64,000 bases of DNA from JAJDAT01 sp964570665 (GCA_964570665.1 CAZMZH010000015.1:22137-86136), one strand, 5' to 3'; counted from the first letter of the stretch, positions 18,233 to 27,867 are shown. Made by a program: numbers and translations. The notes: generated by a model from the sequence alone, not told the origin.

Positions 18233-20965
18233 TTGGATACTCCAGAAAAAACAACACCAGAAGAAGATACCGAGGAATACATCCCGGTAGAAGAAGTTTC
18301 CTATAGTTTCCTTTTCTTTCTAATGTCCGGCGCCTTATTAGTCGTCACTTTGTGGTCATTTTGGGACGATGAATATGCGCGTCGTGGCTACAAGCAATAT
18401 CAAGAGCAATATTATAAAGAAGAGTTTGCTAAGGCGAAAGAAGAGTGGAAGAGCGTCAATGACGAGATTATCACAAAGGAACTAGAGATTCGTGAGAGTT
18501 TAGAAAAAGAAGGCGAGAAGCTCGATGGTTCCTCGGAGTTTAGGCAACTAGCCGATGAAACCTTAGAAGCAAAGATTCATTTGGACGAAACGGTAGAGCA
18601 AAAGAAATTTGCCGGAAGTCGGCTGGACGAAGCCTATTACTATTTTAAAAAGGCTCAACATGAAGGTGAAAATTTCGCCGTTCAAAAAGCTACCTGGGAA
18701 AACACTCAAAAGGAAATTGACGCTTTTGATCCAGTAATCAAAAAGTTACAAGCTAAATACGACGAGCTTGAAGGAAGGCTTTTAGAGAAAAAAGCCCAGT
18801 CGATGACCTTAGAAAAAGAACTTCAAAAGCTCACTAATAAAAGGGATGGGTTGGTCCGAACCATGGATTTTTATAAGCCTTTTCCTTTCTTTTGGAAGCC
18901 GACTGAAATATTGCAGGCGGTAATACCTGGAGCTAGGCTTAATAAGTTTAAAGAAATTACATATAAAGTAGATCGGTGTATGACCTGTCATATAGCTTAT
19001 GACAAGCCGGGTTATGAACATCATGCCGAACCTTTGAAGACTCATCCCGGTCAAGAAATCTTAATTGGTAAACATCCTCCTGGAAAAACAGGTTGTACCT
19101 GGTGTCATAAAGGTCAAGGGGCAGCAACTGCCCCAGCAGAAGACGCCCATGGCTCTCACCATGAAATGGATCAATCGGCTGGAATTAACGAGCCAATCGT
19201 CCATGAACAGTTTATGGAATCTATGTGCATGAACTGTCATTCGGAAGTCATTCATTTAGAAGGAGCTGATGAGCTTTCTCACGGTAGAGAATTGTTTTTA
19301 GAATTAGGCTGTCACGGTTGTCATCTTGCGGATGGGTTTCAAGACGCTCAGAAAGTTGGACCGGGTTTGTTGAGAATAGCCTCCAAGGTAAATCCTACCT
19401 GGCTTTACAAGTGGGTAAAAAATCCTAAAGGCTACCTTCCTAAAACTAGAATGCCGAACTTTGGTTTTGATAACAAAGACGCCCTAGCCGTTACGGCTTA
19501 TTTAATGGCTTCTTCTGAAAAAGGCTATCAAGTTGCCCAAAAGTTTAAAGGCGGAGATGCGGAGAATGGCAAAAAGCTATTTGAAACCGTTGGTTGTCAG
19601 GCGTGTCATTCTGTGAATGGTAAGGGAGAAGAGTTTGCTCCAGACTTATCTAATATAGCTAATAAAGTAAATGCTAATTGGTTGGTTAGTTGGATTGATA
19701 ACCCAGCGCATTATAATTCAAAGAGCAAAATGCCTAATTTGCGTATTGGATTGGAAAGCGCGTCTGATATAACCGCTTATTTAATTAAATTTGGCAAGCC
19801 AAGGCATATTAAGGGGATTGAACAACGAATTCGCGCTAAAGAGTTTATTGCTTATGGCGAAACTGTAGTTAGAAGAAGAGGTTGTTTCGCCTGCCATGAG
19901 ATCAAAGGCATGGAGAAGGAAGGGCGGATTGCTCCTGAACTTTCATCCTTTGGCGGTAAGCAAACCTGGGAGCTAGAATTTGGGGATACTCATATACCTC
20001 ATACCTGGAAGTCCTGGGCAGCTACTAAACTAAAAAAACCAGACTCGTTTCGTACGGAACGCGTTTTGGATAAAATGCCTAATTTTGGTTTGAACGATAA
20101 AGAGATTCATTCATTATTAGTGCTCCTTAAGGGCTGGAGTGGATTGAACATTCCAGAAAAATATAAGCGCCATTTGAGCCCTAAAGCAAAAGCCTTAGAA
20201 ACAGGAAGAAGAATTGTTAATAGGTATAATTGTAAGGGATGTCACGTGGTTGAAGGAGCTGGCGGCATCATACAAAAATATATTAGAGCCAAAAATATGT
20301 ATCCGCCGCCGTTAGAAAAAGGCGACTACCATGTTGGCGAAAGAATTAAATCTTCTTGGATTTTCTCCTTCTTAAAGCATCCGACACCCGTTCGAACTTG
20401 GCTTAAAGTTAAAATGCCTACTTTTAACTTTACTGAAGAAGAGGCAATGGCTTTAACCGCCTATTTTGAAGCTTTGGTTCCTGGTAAAAAAGATCATAAC
20501 TATGAATCGGACCAAAATGTTGAGAAGCCAATGGAGTCTATTAATACGGGCGTTAAAATGGCAAATTACATGGATTGTGGTAATTGTCATGACGATGGCG
20601 AGAAAGGAATTGATTTCTCTATTGCCAGCTCTCGTTTGCGACACGAGTGGATTCCTAAATGGCTTAAAAATACTCGAGATTTGATTCCAGAAACAAAAAT
20701 GCCATCTCATTGGCCTAAAAAAGGCGATAAATACGTCATCAGTTCGAAGTTTAGCGACCTAGAGCAGGTTGAAGATGGAAATGTTGATCGCCAAGTTGAT
20801 CGTCTTAAAGACTATATCGTTTCCTATAACACCGCTGACATTAACTTCGATTTAGCGTTTGGAGAAGAAGGAGGCGATGATGAAGGCGAAGACGACGAAG
20901 ATGGAGACGATGAGGATGAAGAAGGCGGCGATGATGAAGGCGAAGACGACGAGGATGAAGAATAG
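18233..20965 (+). CDS. Membrane-anchored octahaem cytochrome c with coiled coil and acidic tail
   Basis: 910 residues: N-terminal helix (about 22-42), a long Glu/Lys/Gln-rich coiled coil (about 50-215), then eight CxxCH haem sites starting at C249, C288, C332, C360, C455, C551, C667 and C782. Sites 4 to 8 lie in class-I-like cytochrome c units with recurring KMPNFG/TRMPNF methionine loops. The last ~35 residues are almost all Asp/Glu/Gly. It takes the place of cytochrome c1/f next to Rieske and cytochrome b, so it is inferred to carry electrons from the bc core towards a terminal oxidase or another acceptor. The start is a TTG; the upstream ribosome site (AAGG) is weak. Confidence 0.88.
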   Translation: MDTPEKTTPEEDTEEYIPVEEVSYSFLFFLMSGALLVVTLWSFWDDEYARRGYKQYQEQYYKEEFAKAKEEWKSVNDEIITKELEIRESLEKEGEKLDGSSEFRQLADETLEAKIHLDETVEQKKFAGSRLDEAYYYFKKAQHEGENFAVQKATWENTQKEIDAFDPVIKKLQAKYDELEGRLLEKKAQSMTLEKELQKLTNKRDGLVRTMDFYKPFPFFWKPTEILQAVIPGARLNKFKEITYKVDRCMTCHIAYDKPGYEHHAEPLKTHPGQEILIGKHPPGKTGCTWCHKGQGAATAPAEDAHGSHHEMDQSAGINEPIVHEQFMESMCMNCHSEVIHLEGADELSHGRELFLELGCHGCHLADGFQDAQKVGPGLLRIASKVNPTWLYKWVKNPKGYLPKTRMPNFGFDNKDALAVTAYLMASSEKGYQVAQKFKGGDAENGKKLFETVGCQACHSVNGKGEEFAPDLSNIANKVNANWLVSWIDNPAHYNSKSKMPNLRIGLESASDITAYLIKFGKPRHIKGIEQRIRAKEFIAYGETVVRRRGCFACHEIKGMEKEGRIAPELSSFGGKQTWELEFGDTHIPHTWKSWAATKLKKPDSFRTERVLDKMPNFGLNDKEIHSLLVLLKGWSGLNIPEKYKRHLSPKAKALETGRRIVNRYNCKGCHVVEGAGGIIQKYIRAKNMYPPPLEKGDYHVGERIKSSWIFSFLKHPTPVRTWLKVKMPTFNFTEEEAMALTAYFEALVPGKKDHNYESDQNVEKPMESINTGVKMANYMDCGNCHDDGEKGIDFSIASSRLRHEWIPKWLKNTRDLIPETKMPSHWPKKGDKYVISSKFSDLEQVEDGNVDRQVDRLKDYIVSYNTADINFDLAFGEEGGDDEGEDDEDGDDEDEEGGDDEGEDDEDEE

Positions 20966-21038
20966 TTAACTATCGTTTTATTTATTAAACCTTTGTTTTG
21001 TTTTTTGTAAACCTTGAACTTTGAGAAAATAAATTAAA

Positions 21039-21221
21039 ATGGAAAACTCAGCTCTTCAAAATTTCCTATTAATTGCTACTAAACCCGATAATATTCCTAT
21101 TGGAGCTATGTTGGGTATCGTATTTTTCCTTTTCTGGATCGCGATTAAAGAAATGATTAAACATGATAAATTGATAAAAGCGGGCAAGAAGGAAAAAGTT
21201 TACGACGAAATGATTAAGTAG
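21039..21221 (+). CDS. Small single-TM protein at the end of the bc operon
   Basis: 60 residues: short N-terminus, one hydrophobic helix (IGAMLGIVFFLFWIAIKEM, about 22-40) and a basic C-terminal tail. It is 73 bp after the octahaem gene, and its stop overlaps the GTG start of the next gene by one base (21221). I do not recognise the family. Size and position suggest a small accessory subunit of the bc supercomplex, which is inference. Confidence 0.6.
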   Translation: MENSALQNFLLIATKPDNIPIGAMLGIVFFLFWIAIKEMIKHDKLIKAGKKEKVYDEMIK

Positions 21222-21718
21222 TGGGAATTTTTATAATTGCCTTTGCGGGCATAATGCTTGGACTTGTTCTAATTCTATTGCTAAAAAATACCGCTCCCCC
21301 CCCTCCCAGAGAAAGATTAGGCGACGAAGTACGAGACGATCTTCCCCTCTTCCTGACTGAAAAAAATGAATTCAAGGAAAAGTGCCTAGCTTTTTTTTCA
21401 AAATTTAATCTCGATTACGAACATTCTGTTTGGGCTGAAGACAATGAACTTGAGGTGTCGTTAAAAGACGAAACTCCCGTTGTAGGCGGTCTTTATTTAG
21501 GCCTTTGCGTATTTGAACCTGTCAACAATACAATACCTGGAACTATGGTAACTGGGTTTTTGGATACCGTTAAAGGGGAAGGGGCCGCTAAAGGAATAAT
21601 GATTACGACAGGATACTTTTCTGACGAGGCTCGTCAAATTGTCAAAGAAGAGTCTATAGAGCTTGTCGATGTTGCCGACTTTGTAAAATACCTCAAAAAA
21701 TTTGAGATTTACGAGTAA
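21221..21718 (+). CDS. TM-anchored protein with a degenerate Mrr-like (restriction endonuclease fold) domain
   Basis: 165 residues with an N-terminal membrane helix (about 2-20), a proline-rich hinge, and a soluble domain ending KGIMITTGYFSDEARQIVKEE and ELVDVADFVKYL. That ending is the Mrr_cat pattern (GxxITTxxFSxxA...I.LIDxxxL). The expected catalytic D...(E/Q)xK is not visible; the strand that should carry it reads LGLCVFEPV. It is therefore probably not a nuclease. Translational coupling to the preceding small protein and its place at the end of the bc operon suggest an envelope or assembly role. Confidence 0.55.
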   Translation: MGIFIIAFAGIMLGLVLILLLKNTAPPPPRERLGDEVRDDLPLFLTEKNEFKEKCLAFFSKFNLDYEHSVWAEDNELEVSLKDETPVVGGLYLGLCVFEPVNNTIPGTMVTGFLDTVKGEGAAKGIMITTGYFSDEARQIVKEESIELVDVADFVKYLKKFEIYE

Positions 21719-21734
21719 CTTTCGTTCCCATCCT

Positions 21735-22697
21735 TTATTTTCGCGTGTCGTATTGGCAGGCGAAGCACTCTTGATTGTGATCTTTCACGCTATTGATAAA
21801 ATTTACCGGAGCAAAATCGTCCGTAAATACATCTAAGTTTTTGTCGATGGATTTGAGCGGGAAATAACATTCAGCGATATAACCAAAATCAAAATTGAAT
21901 TTTTTTTCGGTCATTAGTTTTTTTGCGGATTCTACCATACCGCTATCGTCAAGCTCGACAGCCTCATCGTTGCCTGCAACTATGATGACATTGCCCTGGC
22001 CCTTGAAAGAATAAAGGTTCTTATAAACTTCGCTAAACGTTCTTACATCGTAAGGATAGAGGGCCGACGCGCCAAAAAGGTTAGACGCCACTACTCCATT
22101 CGGCGTTAATTTCTTTTTAATTTCTTTGTAAAATTCTTTGGTTTTAAGATGAAAAGGCACAAAACTTCCTCTAAATGCGTCTAAAAAGACGATATCGTAT
22201 TTTTTCTTGGCTCTTTTAACAAACACCCTTCCGTCTTGAACGTGAACTTTGGTGTGCTTTGATTCTCTCATTCCAAAATATTCTCGCGAAATTTTGACGA
22301 CATCTTCGTCAATTTCTATCATGTCAATATTTGTTTCCGGATAATAATGTTGGAGGAAATTTGACATGGCTCCCGCTCCCAACCCAATAATTAAAATGTT
22401 TTTGGGTTCTGGAACAAAAAATAACGTCGACATAAAGAGTCGAGTGTATTCAATAGTAAGGTTTAACGGATCGGATAAATCAATTTCGGTTTCGCTATAG
22501 GTTGTTCCTTTGCTTTTAAACCCCATAACCAGTTTATCTATGTCTGAATAATAGACGACAATGTTGTTGTAAATGGATTCCTTTTCAAGTACCGGCTTAT
22601 ACCTTATATCGCTGGAGTAGGGAGGAATAGCGTAGGCGTTTGAAGAGTTAAGTAATATTATTAGGGAGAAGATTCCCAAGAGAAAAATACGTTTCAT
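21735..22697 (-). CDS. Spermidine-synthase-like protein with signal peptide
   Basis: 320 residues. The AdoMet-fold motifs are clear: ILIIGLGAGAMSNFL, then a MIEIDEDVV acidic strand end, VHVQDGRVFV and YDIVFLDAFRG. This is the spermidine synthase-like group. The first 24 residues (MKRIFLLGIFSLIILLNSSN, ending AYA) look like a cleavable Sec signal, which would place the domain in the periplasm; otherwise they form an anchor. It ends CFACQYDTRK. It is 27 bp downstream of the membrane half of what is often one fused protein, so the two probably act together. True polyamine synthesis is doubtful; no speD is near. Confidence 0.7.
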   Translation of the reverse strand: MKRIFLLGIFSLIILLNSSNAYAIPPYSSDIRYKPVLEKESIYNNIVVYYSDIDKLVMGFKSKGTTYSETEIDLSDPLNLTIEYTRLFMSTLFFVPEPKNILIIGLGAGAMSNFLQHYYPETNIDMIEIDEDVVKISREYFGMRESKHTKVHVQDGRVFVKRAKKKYDIVFLDAFRGSFVPFHLKTKEFYKEIKKKLTPNGVVASNLFGASALYPYDVRTFSEVYKNLYSFKGQGNVIIVAGNDEAVELDDSGMVESAKKLMTEKKFNFDFGYIAECYFPLKSIDKNLDVFTDDFAPVNFINSVKDHNQECFACQYDTRK

Positions 22698-22724
22698 ATC
22701 TCGTCCATTTTAATCAATAAAAAA

Positions 22725-23336
22725 TTATGTGGCAGTTTTTGAAATTTTTTTTGATGAAATTCTCCAATAGATAAATATCAGACTGCTTGATAGGACTAGA
22801 GTTAAACCTAACAGATTAATTATCAATTTGGAGCCTATTGTTGGGATCAAATAAAAAGATGTAAATAAGGTTCCAAAGATATTTCCTATTGTTGAAATAG
22901 CTGAAATATTACCGGATACATTACCTAAAGTTTCTATAGACGTTGCGCTCATTTTAACGGCAAAAGGGGATACCGCTCCCATTAAAATACTGGGCAATAA
23001 AAAAAGTATACAAGAAGCAATCAAAGGACTGATTTTCATTCCAAGATCCAAATCAAAAATGGCGTTGTTAACAGGTTCTTGGATAAATGGAATAATAAAA
23101 ATAAGCGCGCCAGAACTAAAAATAATTACGCTGAGAACATTTGAGTCGGGCATTTTATCCGCTAGTTTTCCGCCTAAATGATAACCGACGCTTAAGGATA
23201 TTAGGAAAACGGAAATTAAGCTCGACCACACAAAAACGGAATTCCCAAAAAATGGAGAAAGAATCCGACTTCCGACTATTTCTAGGGCCATCAAAACGGC
23301 TCCTGAAATGAATACAATTAATTTAATTAAGGTCAT
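22725..23336 (-). CDS. Membrane half of a split MFS/spermidine-synthase-like protein
   Basis: 203 residues with six hydrophobic helices. MALEIVGSRILSPFFGNSVFVWSS near the start and the GxxLADK-like loop after helix 2 (GYHLGGKLADKMPDS) are hallmarks of the N-terminal transporter-like half of fused MFS/spermidine synthase proteins. LPSILMGAVSPFAVKM and NVSGNISAISTIGNIFGTL also fit. It ends in a basic tail (RISSKKISK), predicted cytoplasmic. The catalytic-like half is the next gene in the same direction. Substrate unknown. Confidence 0.7.
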   Translation of the reverse strand: MTLIKLIVFISGAVLMALEIVGSRILSPFFGNSVFVWSSLISVFLISLSVGYHLGGKLADKMPDSNVLSVIIFSSGALIFIIPFIQEPVNNAIFDLDLGMKISPLIASCILFLLPSILMGAVSPFAVKMSATSIETLGNVSGNISAISTIGNIFGTLFTSFYLIPTIGSKLIINLLGLTLVLSSSLIFIYWRISSKKISKTAT

Positions 23337-23500
23337 TGCTTATAGTATTTCAGAACTAAAAATAATTTTTTAAATTTAAATTACTCCGCAATTAAAATTG
23401 ACAATACATTTTGGAAGGAATATGTGGGCGCGGGAAATTAAGATTAAATTAAAGCTTTGACGAATCGGAGAAATAAAGAGTAGATAGTTTGAAATGGCCT

Positions 23501-25564
23501 CTAGTTCTTTTTTTCTTTAAATTTATATTCCCCTACAAGCGAATTTAGCATTTTGGAGGAGCTAGCTAAGTTATCGGTAATTGAACTGGTTTGTTTAATG
23601 GCGGAAAATGTTTCATGAATGCCTTGTTGAATTTCTTTTAGCGCCACAAAAACCTGACTTGTCGCGTTTTTCTGCTGTTTTGTAGAATATGAGATTTGAT
23701 CGGCTTCTTCGTTTGTCGATTGGGCTCCGTTAACTAGTTTTTCTAGTTTTGCAAGTGTTTCAGTCGCTAATTGGGCCCCCTCATCAACGCGTTTTGCCCC
23801 TCTTTCAGAATTAATTACCAACCGGTTAATTGCTTGCTGAGTTTCTTCAACTTTATTTTCTATTTCTCTAGTGGCTCGCATTACGTTTTCGGCAAGTTGT
23901 CTAATTTCTATGGCAACAACTCCAAATCTTTTGCCGGCTTCTCCGGCGCTTGCGGCTTCAATTGCGGCGTTAAAGGCGATGAGCTTTGTTTGATCGGCAA
24001 TGTCGTTAATAATTTCCATAACACGGCCTATTTCTTTTGATTTTTGACCTAACTCCACAATTTCATGAACGCTATTTTCATTTTCTTCCGCAATTTGCGC
24101 CATCTTGTTATTAATTTCTAATATAGAGTTCATTCCTTCTTTAGATTGTTCTAAAGCCTCTGCCGAGATTTGAACCACCGAACTGGAATTGTCCGCAATT
24201 TGCGACGACGCAGTAGTTAAGCTTTCTAAAGTGGCGGTTATTTCGGTAATGGAAGCGGATTGTTGCGCCATTATTGCCGATTGTTGTTGTACTGCAGTAG
24301 AAATTTCAGTGGAGGAACCGAAAAGGGTTTTGGCTACATCTTTAATAGAAAAAATATTTTTGCGAAGAGTATCCGCCATTTTGTCGAAGGTACCGGCAAG
24401 AATGCCTATTTCGTCTTTCGATGTATAGTTGAGTCGGTCTACTTCCAATTCTCCGTCGGAAATCAACCCGGCTAGTTTTACTACTTTTTGTAATGGGCGA
24501 GTCAAATTGTTCCCAAAAAACATTGCGGCAAAAATAACAACCGCCACTACCGTTAAAATAATTAAGATAAATCTTTGCCGGAACTGGTTAATCGAGAACA
24601 GAACGCTTTCGCGTTCTTGTCTGAGTACCCCAATCCAAAAGTCGGAGGGATCTTGCGGGTTAAAGGCGATTTTTTGAAAAGATAAAATTTCTTTCGAGTG
24701 TTTGGTGACAACGCCTTTTTCTTGTTTAAATATTTTTGAAATTAATTGCTGGTCAATGAAGCTTCTAAGCTTTTCATCTTTATCATGAAAGACCCAATCG
24801 TCTCTAATATCCGAATCAGGATGACTGATTAGATAACCGTCCGAATCCGACAACAAGATGCTCCCATCTGAAATTTCCGAAAAAGCTTCCAAAAAACGAT
24901 CTGCATAAGCGGTAAGGACAAGGACTCCAATTTTTTGAGAACCCGGCGTGAACACAGGCATTCCAAATCGGATTACCGGGCCTCTAAAATTTTCTTTTGC
25001 TACCTTTGTATCGTAAGCCATAAGAGGAAGAACCGCATATTGGCCTTCTCCTAAAGAACGGATGGATTCAAAAAAGGATTGATTATTGATAAAGGTTAAT
25101 TCTTCACCTTTTAAAAGGTTTGATTCTTTGCCGTCAAAATTAACATGGATCAATTCCTGCCCGTCTATTCTAGCTAATTGAATGACGGCATATCTTTGCC
25201 GTAATTTTGCAAAACGAGAAAAGTCTTCCTGAACGGGTTCAAGCCAAAATTCAATTTCTTCTTCGTCTTGAGTTGGAATGGCCTCTATAAGATTTTGTAA
25301 CGTGAATCTTCGGGAAATTTCCTTTAAATCGAATCGGATTTCTTGCAAATAGGTATTTACTTCGGAAAGCTTTTGCGACAAAAGTTTTTGTTGGGTTTGA
25401 ATAGCTTCTTGTTCCAGCGACTGTGACTGTTGATTAATAGCGTACGCCCCAATTCCAATTGCGGGAAGCGAACCAATTAGAACGAACCAAAAAATAATTT
25501 TAAATTTAATGGAATCCATTCCAGAAACTTTATCGAATAGAAGAGTTTTTGCGGATTTTTTCAA
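23501..25564 (-). CDS. Methyl-accepting chemotaxis protein with double-Cache-like sensor
   Basis: 687 residues: TM1 (about 22-44), a large extracytoplasmic ligand domain of dCache type (about 45-330), TM2 (about 333-350), a HAMP domain (about 352-405) and a cytoplasmic signalling domain. The hairpin tip reads DIADQTKLIAFNAAIEAASA and GEAGKRFGVVA, the MCP signature. It should sense a small molecule and control CheA. No che genes are in the window. The start is taken at the TTG at 25564; the ATG at 25519 (MDSIKFKIIFW) would give a more usual short N-terminus and is a good alternative. Confidence 0.9.
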   Translation of the reverse strand: MKKSAKTLLFDKVSGMDSIKFKIIFWFVLIGSLPAIGIGAYAINQQSQSLEQEAIQTQQKLLSQKLSEVNTYLQEIRFDLKEISRRFTLQNLIEAIPTQDEEEIEFWLEPVQEDFSRFAKLRQRYAVIQLARIDGQELIHVNFDGKESNLLKGEELTFINNQSFFESIRSLGEGQYAVLPLMAYDTKVAKENFRGPVIRFGMPVFTPGSQKIGVLVLTAYADRFLEAFSEISDGSILLSDSDGYLISHPDSDIRDDWVFHDKDEKLRSFIDQQLISKIFKQEKGVVTKHSKEILSFQKIAFNPQDPSDFWIGVLRQERESVLFSINQFRQRFILIILTVVAVVIFAAMFFGNNLTRPLQKVVKLAGLISDGELEVDRLNYTSKDEIGILAGTFDKMADTLRKNIFSIKDVAKTLFGSSTEISTAVQQQSAIMAQQSASITEITATLESLTTASSQIADNSSSVVQISAEALEQSKEGMNSILEINNKMAQIAEENENSVHEIVELGQKSKEIGRVMEIINDIADQTKLIAFNAAIEAASAGEAGKRFGVVAIEIRQLAENVMRATREIENKVEETQQAINRLVINSERGAKRVDEGAQLATETLAKLEKLVNGAQSTNEEADQISYSTKQQKNATSQVFVALKEIQQGIHETFSAIKQTSSITDNLASSSKMLNSLVGEYKFKEKKN

Positions 25565-26150
25565 TCGTAAAACGAGCCTTTTTAAAGTTTTTAAGCCTAC
25601 AACTCATTGAAAATATTAGCTATCAATTAGTGAAATAAGTATAAACGCCAACACAAGCCATTACAACAACTATTGCCTTTGGCAAGAGGTCTTATTTTGA
25701 GAAAAAGAGTAGGTGATAGTGTTTAAATCTTTATTTGGCTAGAAAAACTTTTGAAAAGATATAACTATTTGATTTTTATAATAGTATAGTTATTGAAGAG
25801 CAAAGCGAAAATAGAGTTTCTAAGTTAATCAATAAAAGAATACCCTCACCTTAGAAAAAAGATTAGAGACAATAGATCTCCTGACATTTATTGAAATTTT
25901 GCATTCAAAACAAAATTGTCGGTTACTCAACGATTATTAAATTAATACCGTCTTTGTAGTAACTCTCCTACAAAAATCATTGAGGTTTTATTTCATTAAA
26001 TTCATTGTTTTGACGATTCCTAGAACCGTTTCATCTCCATATAATTTCTACGTAGTAATTGAAGGCATAGATGGCGAAATAAAAATGAGAGGCCTATATC
26101 TATTAATAAAGATAATAGTTAATAGAAAGCATTTTCACGTAGGAGGGGAG
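25565..26150. other. Intergenic region between the MCP and the sulfur locus
   Basis: About 585 bp, AT-rich. The frame of the SorA-like gene is open back to 25980, but that extension is Ile/Phe-rich without a signal or motif, and the strong AGGAGGGG at 26141-26148 fixes the start at 26151. I see no other gene here; the promoters of both divergent genes must lie in it. Confidence 0.4.
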
Positions 26151-27455
26151 ATGAGCCGGAAAAAAGAACGAGGTCTTTGGGAGCTTTATTTAAATGATCC
26201 TGAGAAAGCGGATGCGGTCATTTGGAATAGGAAAACAGATTCTTCTAGACGTGGGTTTTTAAAAAGAGCGGGATTAGCGACTATGGTTTTCACCATTGGG
26301 TCTTATATTCCATTTTTTAGAAACATGCCAAGCGGTATGATTCCCTTAGCGCTTGCCGAACCCGGTGACGAAAAAATAATAAAAGGTAAAGAAGGATTGA
26401 TTATTTTGAACGATAGACCGTTAAATGCAGAACCTCCCGCTCATTTATTAGATGAAGATTTCACATCGAAAGAAAAACATTTTGTCAGAAATAACGGGTT
26501 GCCTCCAGAAGTCGAAAAAGATTCCAACCGTTGGACCATTTCCATTGATGGGGAAGTGCATAAACCTATTCAGTTAAATTTAGAAGATTTAAAGAAAAAA
26601 TTTAAACATCACACTTACGCTTTGCAATTGGAGTGCGGCGGCAATGGGAGAGCGGGTTATTATCCTTCTGCCAAGGGAAACCAATGGAAGTTTGGCGCAG
26701 TGGGGTGCGCTATATACACTGGCGTTCGTTTAAAGGATGTTTTAGAAACGGCTGAATTAAAAGATTCTGCTGTTTATACCGGATATTATGGCGCCGACTT
26801 TCATCTTTCTGGAAATCCCGAAAAGTTTTCCATTTCAAGAGGAACGCCGATTTCAAAAGCCTTTGACAATCATACCTTAATCGCTTGGGAGATGAACGGA
26901 GAACCGCTGCCTTATTTACATGGTTTCCCTTTACGTATAGTTACTCCCGGTTGGCCTGCCTCCGCTTCTCCAAAATGGTTAAAAAAGATATGGATTAGGA
27001 ACAAGATCCATGACGGACAAAAAATGAATAGTTACAGAGTTCCAAAGTTTCCAGTAAAGCCAGGTTCTGTGGTATCTCCGGGCGATATGGACATCATTGA
27101 GTCGATGCCCGTTAAATCGTTAATCACCGGGCCTATGAATGGCGGTTTTATTTCACAAGGGGACTCGCTAAATATTCGAGGTCACGCCTGGTCAGGGGAT
27201 CGATATGTCAAAGAAATGCACATCTCTTATGATTTTGGAGCGACTTGGAAAAAAGCGGAATTAAAAGATCCGATCAATCGGTTCGCTTGGCAAAATTGGA
27301 ACGCGAATATTCGTTTTCCCACAAAAGGTTATTACGAAATTTGGGCGAGGGCGACAGATAGCGAAGGAGTCATGCAACCCATGGTCGTTCCCGGTTGGAA
27401 CCCCAAAGGCTATTTGAATAATGCCATGCATCGTATCGCCATTACGGTTCTTTAA
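26151..27455 (+). CDS. sorA: SorA-like sulfite dehydrogenase, molybdenum subunit
   Basis: 434 residues. A twin-arginine signal (SSRRGFLKRAGLATM, about 31-45) comes after 30 charged residues. The Moco domain contains LQLECGGNGR, in which C162 is the predicted Mo ligand, and HGFPLRIVTPGW and SPKWLKKIWI, all conserved in the sulfite oxidase family. The C-terminal third is the Ig-like dimerisation domain (HISYDFGATWKKAEL, ATDSEGVMQP). It should oxidise sulfite, or a related substrate, in the periplasm and pass electrons to the monohaem cytochrome encoded 13 bp downstream. The start is set by AGGAGGGG 2 bp before ATG; the spacing is short but no better site exists. Confidence 0.85.
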   Translation: MSRKKERGLWELYLNDPEKADAVIWNRKTDSSRRGFLKRAGLATMVFTIGSYIPFFRNMPSGMIPLALAEPGDEKIIKGKEGLIILNDRPLNAEPPAHLLDEDFTSKEKHFVRNNGLPPEVEKDSNRWTISIDGEVHKPIQLNLEDLKKKFKHHTYALQLECGGNGRAGYYPSAKGNQWKFGAVGCAIYTGVRLKDVLETAELKDSAVYTGYYGADFHLSGNPEKFSISRGTPISKAFDNHTLIAWEMNGEPLPYLHGFPLRIVTPGWPASASPKWLKKIWIRNKIHDGQKMNSYRVPKFPVKPGSVVSPGDMDIIESMPVKSLITGPMNGGFISQGDSLNIRGHAWSGDRYVKEMHISYDFGATWKKAELKDPINRFAWQNWNANIRFPTKGYYEIWARATDSEGVMQPMVVPGWNPKGYLNNAMHRIAITVL

Positions 27456-27468
27456 GGGCGGGTTGAAA

Positions 27469-27867
27469 ATGATTAAGAGCATAATTAATCCAAAAAAAAA
27501 TCTTATTGTTATATTTTCTACCTTTTGTTTTTTGTTTTATAACTCGTCGCTGTGGGCGGATGAAATAAAAATTTCTTTGCAAAATTTGCCTGAAGGAGTG
27601 GGTAGAGAATTGGTAATGGGTAATTGTACGGTTTGCCATTCCGAAGCCATTATTTTGCAAAACCATATGGGACGGGAGGGATGGAATGAAACTATCAACT
27701 GGATGCAAAAAGAACAAGGTATGTGGGAATTAGAAGAAGAAGATCGGAATATTATTCTTAATTATCTCTCTAAGTACCAAGGTGTTATTCCAAAGGATTT
27801 GACTAAACAAAGCTTTCAAAGAAAAAACAAAATGTACGAATTCGATTATAAACCCAATCCTTTATAA
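27469..27867 (+). CDS. sorB: Monohaem cytochrome c, SorB-like partner
   Basis: 132 residues with a signal peptide (about 1-30, ending LWADE) and one haem site C53-TV-C56-H57. RELVMGNCTVCHSEAIILQN and GREGWNETINWMQKEQGM are like the cytochrome subunits of sulfite dehydrogenases, where a Met in the later helix is the second ligand. The ATG at 27469 fits the signal peptide; the frame is open further upstream but overlaps sorA. It should take electrons from SorA. Confidence 0.78.
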   Translation: MIKSIINPKKNLIVIFSTFCFLFYNSSLWADEIKISLQNLPEGVGRELVMGNCTVCHSEAIILQNHMGREGWNETINWMQKEQGMWELEEEDRNIILNYLSKYQGVIPKDLTKQSFQRKNKMYEFDYKPNPL

